A stretch of DNA of 64,000 nucleotides from Kistimonas scapharcae (GTDB taxonomy: Bacteria; Pseudomonadota; Gammaproteobacteria; Pseudomonadales; Endozoicomonadaceae). The stretch lies in assembly GCF_039540975.1 (NCBI RefSeq), contig NZ_BAABFL010000089.1, positions 1 through 64,000 of the forward strand, in the 5' to 3' direction. The position numbers were made by a program, and so were the translations under genes. Below are positions 60,832-64,000 of the stretch, piece after piece; position 1 is the stretch's first letter; each line of letters begins with the position of its first letter. Below the pieces are notes generated by a model. The model ran no database searches, was not told the DNA's origin, and saw nothing but the letters and a program-made list of their open reading frames with translations.

Positions 60832-61236
60832 TTATTTTTGCTTGGGCCTGACATAAAGCACCAGGTTATGGTCCACCAACTCGTAACCATGCTTTTCTGC
60901 AATATCCTTCTGGATACGCTCGATTTCCTGGTTGGTGAACTCGACAATTTTTCCGGTTTCCATACAGACCATATGGTCATGATGTTCACCCCGGGAAAGC
61001 TCAAAAACAGAGTGCCCACCATCAAAATTATGGCGTACCACCAGACCGGCTGACTCAAACTGGGTCAGCACGCGGTATACCGTTGCCAGACCGACATCGT
61101 CATCCGCCTCAATCAGCGCTTTATATACATCTTCAGCACTCATGTGGCGGTCTTCTGCGCTTTCCAGAATTTGCAGAATTTTTACGCGTGGCAGGGTCAC
61201 TTTCAGCCCGGCTTTACGCAGCTCTTGATTTTCCAA
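60832..61236 (-). CDS. fur: Ferric uptake regulator Fur
   Basis: Fur (134 residues) represses iron-uptake genes when bound to Fe2+. It has the winged helix (RKAGLKVTLPRVKILQIL; SAEDVYKALIEADDDVGLATVYRVLTQFESAGLV) and the metal-binding segment HHDHMVCMETGKIVEF in the dimer domain. The C-terminus ends LVLYVRPKQK; a second CxxC metal site found in E. coli Fur is absent, as in Pseudomonas Fur. It is divergent from bamE over an 84-base gap with a Fur-like box. Confidence 0.97.
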   Translation of the reverse strand: MENQELRKAGLKVTLPRVKILQILESAEDRHMSAEDVYKALIEADDDVGLATVYRVLTQFESAGLVVRHNFDGGHSVFELSRGEHHDHMVCMETGKIVEFTNQEIERIQKDIAEKHGYELVDHNLVLYVRPKQK

Positions 61237-61266
61237 CTGAGTAATCCTTTATTTAACCCCTGAAAA

Positions 61267-61285
61267 TGTATAAATTGTCATTATC
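61267..61285. promoter_or_regulatory. Candidate Fur box between fur and bamE
   Basis: The minus strand reads GATAATGACAATTTATACA, matching 13 of 19 positions of the Fur consensus (GATAATGATAATCATTATC), 31 bases before fur. It would fit autoregulation; the match is partial and one half is poor. Confidence 0.4.
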
Positions 61286-61320
61286 TCATTTCCGTCGAAG
61301 ATAGTGGAAGTCCCTGGACG

Positions 61321-61770
61321 ATGCAAAAGTACCTGAAATTACCGGCCTTGACTATAACTGCAGCGTTAATGGGCGGTTGCTCCTGGTTCTCTGACGATAG
61401 CGATTTCAAGATGGTCAGCTTTCCCGGGGTCTACAAGATCGACATCCAGCAAGGCAACATCATCACGCAGGACATGATTAACCAGCTCAAGCCTGGCATG
61501 ACCCGCAGCCAGGTGGCGTATGTCATGGGCACCCCACTTCTGCCCGACAGCTTCGACAAGGATCGCTGGGACTACATCTACACCCTGAAGCCCGGCGGCA
61601 AAGAGCGAACCCAGCAAACCCTCTCCCTCTTCTTCGAAAATGACAAACTGACTCGCTTCAATGGTGATTTCCGCCCTGAAATTAACCAGGAAGCCAGCAC
61701 GCACGCGCAAAGCGATGCTCAGGGTGCTGCAGAAACCCTTATGAAAGAACAGGCTGAAGATGAACGTTGA
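61321..61770 (+). CDS. bamE: Outer-membrane assembly lipoprotein BamE (OmlA)
   Basis: BamE (149 residues) is a lipoprotein subunit of the BAM complex that inserts beta-barrel proteins. It has a signal peptide with lipobox MGGC (Cys at residue about 20), then FPGVYKIDIQQGNIITQDMINQLKPGMTRSQVAYVMGTPLLPDSF, the SmpA/OmlA core, and DRWDYIYTLKPGGK. A low-complexity Ala/Gln/Glu-rich tail of about 30 residues follows. It is divergent from fur, as in Pseudomonas. Confidence 0.95.
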   Translation: MQKYLKLPALTITAALMGGCSWFSDDSDFKMVSFPGVYKIDIQQGNIITQDMINQLKPGMTRSQVAYVMGTPLLPDSFDKDRWDYIYTLKPGGKERTQQTLSLFFENDKLTRFNGDFRPEINQEASTHAQSDAQGAAETLMKEQAEDER

Positions 61771-61791
61771 GCCAGCAGGCAAGCATGCCCT

Positions 61792-61830
61792 GTCATAAAA
61801 AAGGAGGCGTAACGCCTCCTTTTTTATGAC
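61792..61830. terminator. Bidirectional terminator between bamE and rnfH
   Basis: A perfect 18-bp stem (core AAAAAAGGAGGCG / CGCCTCCTTTTTT, loop TAA) has A and T runs on both sides and ends transcription of bamE from the left and rnfH from the right. Confidence 0.95.
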
Positions 61831-61843
61831 AGAAAAACACTGA

Positions 61844-62179
61844 CTAATCGGGCCGCCTGGCCAAGCGCGCCTTTTCAGCCCGACGTTTGCGGACTTCTTT
61901 CGGATCAGCAATGAGCGGGCGATAGATTTCTACCCGGTCGCCCCCCTGTAGCGCCTGCTCATGAGGCTTTGCAACGGCTTTACCAAAAACACCCATCTTG
62001 GCAGTTTCCAGATCAATTTCCGGAAACTGTCCCACAATTCCTGACGCTTGCGCAGCATCATAAACTGTCGTACCAGCCGGAACGGTGACAGGAATAATGG
62101 CCTGCCGGTCAGGTCGGGCATAGGCGACCTCGACATGAATCTCAGAAACCGTGGCAATCTGACTGACACTGTCAACCAT
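61844..62179 (-). CDS. rnfH: RnfH-family ubiquitin-like protein
   Basis: The 111-residue protein (from ATG 62179) has the RnfH/UPF0125 pattern EIHVEVAYARPDRQAIIPVTVPAG, then AAQASGIVGQFPEIDLETAKMGVFGKAV, ALQGGDRVEIYRPLIADPKEVRKRRAEKAR. Its fold is ubiquitin-like and its function is not established. The start codon overlaps the end of ratA by 8 bases, so the two are translated together, as in E. coli (ratA-ratB/rnfH). Confidence 0.92.
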   Translation of the reverse strand: MVDSVSQIATVSEIHVEVAYARPDRQAIIPVTVPAGTTVYDAAQASGIVGQFPEIDLETAKMGVFGKAVAKPHEQALQGGDRVEIYRPLIADPKEVRKRRAEKARLARRPD

Positions 62180-62603
62180 ACACTTCATCCGCCCGCTTGC
62201 AGAAAGCATCGACCATGAGATTCGCCGCCTGATCCAGCACCTTGCCAACGGTAGACTTCAGCACTGCATTATCCATATCAAACGTAAGGTCTAACACGAC
62301 CTTGCAGGCGTTTTCCATCAGGGGTTTGAAATGCCAGACACCGGACAATGCAGTAAATGGCCCTTCGACCAGACGCATTTCAATGAACCGGTCTACCTCA
62401 AGCTTATTACGGGTAACAAAGCTCTGGGTGACACCGCCCTTGCTGACATCCACGCGAGCTTCCATCCAGTCATCACCCTGCCCCAGCACTTCTGCCCCGA
62501 CACACCAGGGCAGAAATTGGGGATAGGCTGTCACATCATTCACCAGACCATACATCGCGCTGGCAGAATGCATCACCAGCGCAGACCGTTGAATCGTTTT
62601 CAT
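62172..62603 (-). CDS. ratA: RatA-type START-domain protein
   Basis: The 143-residue protein is RatA/PasT (coenzyme Q-binding COQ10-like START fold): RSALVMHSASAMYGLVNDVTAYPQFLPWCVGAEVLG at the N-terminus and SGVWHFKPLMENACKVVLDLTFDM later. E. coli RatA binds 50S subunits and also acts in respiration or persistence; the Coq10 homologue binds ubiquinone. Which role applies here is open. In Pseudomonas smpB lies upstream; here a transporter replaces it. It starts 15 bases after the SNF transporter stop on the same strand. Confidence 0.93.
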   Translation of the reverse strand: MKTIQRSALVMHSASAMYGLVNDVTAYPQFLPWCVGAEVLGQGDDWMEARVDVSKGGVTQSFVTRNKLEVDRFIEMRLVEGPFTALSGVWHFKPLMENACKVVLDLTFDMDNAVLKSTVGKVLDQAANLMVDAFCKRADEVYG

Positions 62604-62618
62604 CCGTGACGGCGTTCC

Positions 62619-63992
62619 TCAGGCAATCGCCTTGTAAAGGTTTGCAACAAAGATAACGAACACGCAGACCGGTGCAATCACCCGGCACAGCGCCCGCCAG
62701 AGATTAAACCTGCCCAGCGAGAGGTTCAACTCCTTGTAGACCACGGAGCGCTTCATGACCCAACCGGCAAAGATAGCAATCAGCAAACCACCCAACGGCA
62801 ACATGATATTGGCGGTTACAAAGTCCAGCAGTTCAAACACGGTCATGCCAAACAACTGATATTCTTCACCGGACCACAGGTTGAATGAGAAGACAGTGCC
62901 CATACCAATCAGCCACACCAGCGCACTGAACAGTGACGTTGCCACCAGACGACTCATGGAGAAACGCTCCGTCGCCCATGCAACGGCCGGCTCAATCAGG
63001 GAAATCGATGAACTCAGTGCCGCCAGGCTCACTAACACAAAGAACAGAACACCGAACACCTGGCCGCCCGGCATATGCCCAAAGGCTGTCGGCAGGGAAA
63101 CAAACAGCAGCCCCGGACCTGCACCAGGCTCCATACCATTTGCAAAAACAATCGGGAAAATCGCGAGACCTGCTACCAACGCTACAACGGTATCCAGCAC
63201 CGCAACAGTGATTACCGTGCTACCGATGGAAGCGCTCTTCGGCATATAAGCGCCGTAAGCCATGATCGCGCCCATACCCAGACTCAGCGTAAAGAATGCA
63301 TGCCCCATTGCCGCCAGTACAGCTTCCCAGGTCAGCTTGCTGAAATCAAAAGAAAACAGGAAAGAAAAACCGCGACCAAACTGATCCGTCTCAACAATGC
63401 TGTAACCCAGCAACACAATCAGCAGTACAAACAGCAACGGCATGATAACCCGCACACTGTTTTCCAGCCCCTTGTGGATACCCCGGGCAATCACCAGCGC
63501 CGTCAGCACCATGAAAATGGTATGCCAGAACGTCAACTGCATTGGATTAGCAACCAAGGCATCAAAATGCGCGCCGACCTGCTCACCGGTGAGCCCCATC
63601 AGGTCACCGCTACCCATATCCCAGGTAAACGCCAAAGCCCAACCGGCAATCACGCTATAAAAAGACAAAATCAGGAAGCCAGCCAGAACCCCCATCCAGC
63701 CGACCAGCGACCATCCCCTGCCCGCATCAGACTCCCGGGCAAGTTCCCGCATAGTGACTATCGGGCTATGCCGGCCATGCCGACCAAGGACAGTTTCCGC
63801 CATCATGATAGGAATGCCCACCAGTGCAATACAGACCAGGTAGACCAGGACAAACGCCCCGCCACCATATTCGCCGGTGATAAACGGAAATTTCCAGATA
63901 TTGCCAAGCCCGATGGCGGAACCCGCCGCCGCCAGAATAAAGGTCCATCGGTTGGCCCAGGTGCCAAGTGCTGCTGTTTTCTGATCGCCCAT
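62619..63992 (-). CDS. Sodium-dependent transporter, SNF family
   Basis: The 457-residue membrane protein belongs to the neurotransmitter:sodium symporter family. It opens with TWANRWTFILAAAGSAIGLGNIWKFPFITGEYGGGAFVLVYL, which carries the broken first helix of the LeuT fold (AAAGSAIGLGN) and the GGGAF turn. About 11-12 hydrophobic segments follow, ending in a short C-terminus. Prokaryotic members import amino acids with Na+; the substrate here is not deducible. The ATG is at 63992, 8 bases from the window edge, with a partial GGA upstream. It occupies the place of smpB in Pseudomonas. Confidence 0.9.
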   Translation of the reverse strand: MGDQKTAALGTWANRWTFILAAAGSAIGLGNIWKFPFITGEYGGGAFVLVYLVCIALVGIPIMMAETVLGRHGRHSPIVTMRELARESDAGRGWSLVGWMGVLAGFLILSFYSVIAGWALAFTWDMGSGDLMGLTGEQVGAHFDALVANPMQLTFWHTIFMVLTALVIARGIHKGLENSVRVIMPLLFVLLIVLLGYSIVETDQFGRGFSFLFSFDFSKLTWEAVLAAMGHAFFTLSLGMGAIMAYGAYMPKSASIGSTVITVAVLDTVVALVAGLAIFPIVFANGMEPGAGPGLLFVSLPTAFGHMPGGQVFGVLFFVLVSLAALSSSISLIEPAVAWATERFSMSRLVATSLFSALVWLIGMGTVFSFNLWSGEEYQLFGMTVFELLDFVTANIMLPLGGLLIAIFAGWVMKRSVVYKELNLSLGRFNLWRALCRVIAPVCVFVIFVANLYKAIA

Positions 63993-64000
63993 GTAAATCC

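Noticed and set aside
1..64000. CRISPR arrays, prophage, toxin-antitoxin or restriction systems
   Set aside because: I looked for direct repeats with spacers, phage structural genes, and known antitoxin or methylase motifs and found none; the window is mostly core genes.

Overview
This 64 kb window is chromosomal core sequence from a gammaproteobacterium. Gene content and order point to the Oceanospirillales/Pseudomonadales side of the class: the right half reproduces, nearly gene for gene, the block that in Pseudomonas runs from pnp to ratA. I cannot fix the genus from the sequence; a marine or host-associated Oceanospirillales member (Hahella or Endozoicomonas type) is an inference. No rRNA, prophage, CRISPR array or recognisable defence island was seen.

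Left edge (1-1300): a low-GC, poorly conserved strip. It holds the 5' part of an IS1595-family transposase cut by the window edge, a 23-codon micro-ORF and a hypothetical gene containing one ambiguous base (1231).

Accessory and metabolic region (1.4-21.5 kb): an SDR oxidoreductase, a DUF481 outer-membrane protein, an alkyltransferase-like protein, AmpG, YajQ, dodecin, a YjiK/SdiA-regulated protein, PanE, an orphan sensor kinase, NadC, GalE and LigB. A type IV pilus fragment follows: an O-antigen-ligase-like pilin glycosyltransferase, PilA behind a sigma-54 promoter, and PilB. The pilin ends in a ten-residue Ser/Thr run, and the neighbouring ligase gene carries a G8 tract. pilC and pilD are absent where a pilABCD cluster would have them. 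LigB has an export-type N-terminus and an even number of cysteines, as if it worked in the periplasm.

Macromolecular-synthesis block (20.3-28.7 kb): cca, folK, folB and tsaD, then rpsU-yqeY-dnaG-rpoD diverging from tsaD. These make ribosomes, tRNA modifications, replication primers, folate and the housekeeping sigma factor.

RNA/translation block (28.8-38.5 kb, minus strand): secG, tRNA-Leu(GAG), rimP, nusA, infB, rbfA, truB, rpsO and pnp, with terminators and leader hairpins marking segmentation. rpoD and pnp converge on back-to-back terminator hairpins.

Envelope, nucleotide and stress block (38.5-64 kb): tpiA, glmM, folP, ftsH and rlmE; yhbY in the opposite direction; a small membrane protein gene, greA, carB, carA and dapB; pdxY; an unknown protein gene with an internal pentanucleotide repeat; dnaJ, dnaK and grpE with two sigma-32 promoters; recN with a LexA box; an unknown exported protein; fur and bamE facing apart over a Fur-like box; rnfH and ratA; and an SNF-family sodium symporter at the right edge. 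I see no convincing new multi-gene system. The most unusual items are the pilin-glycosylation pair with possible phase variation, the repeat-bearing unknown gene, the exported-looking LigB and the carAB leader.
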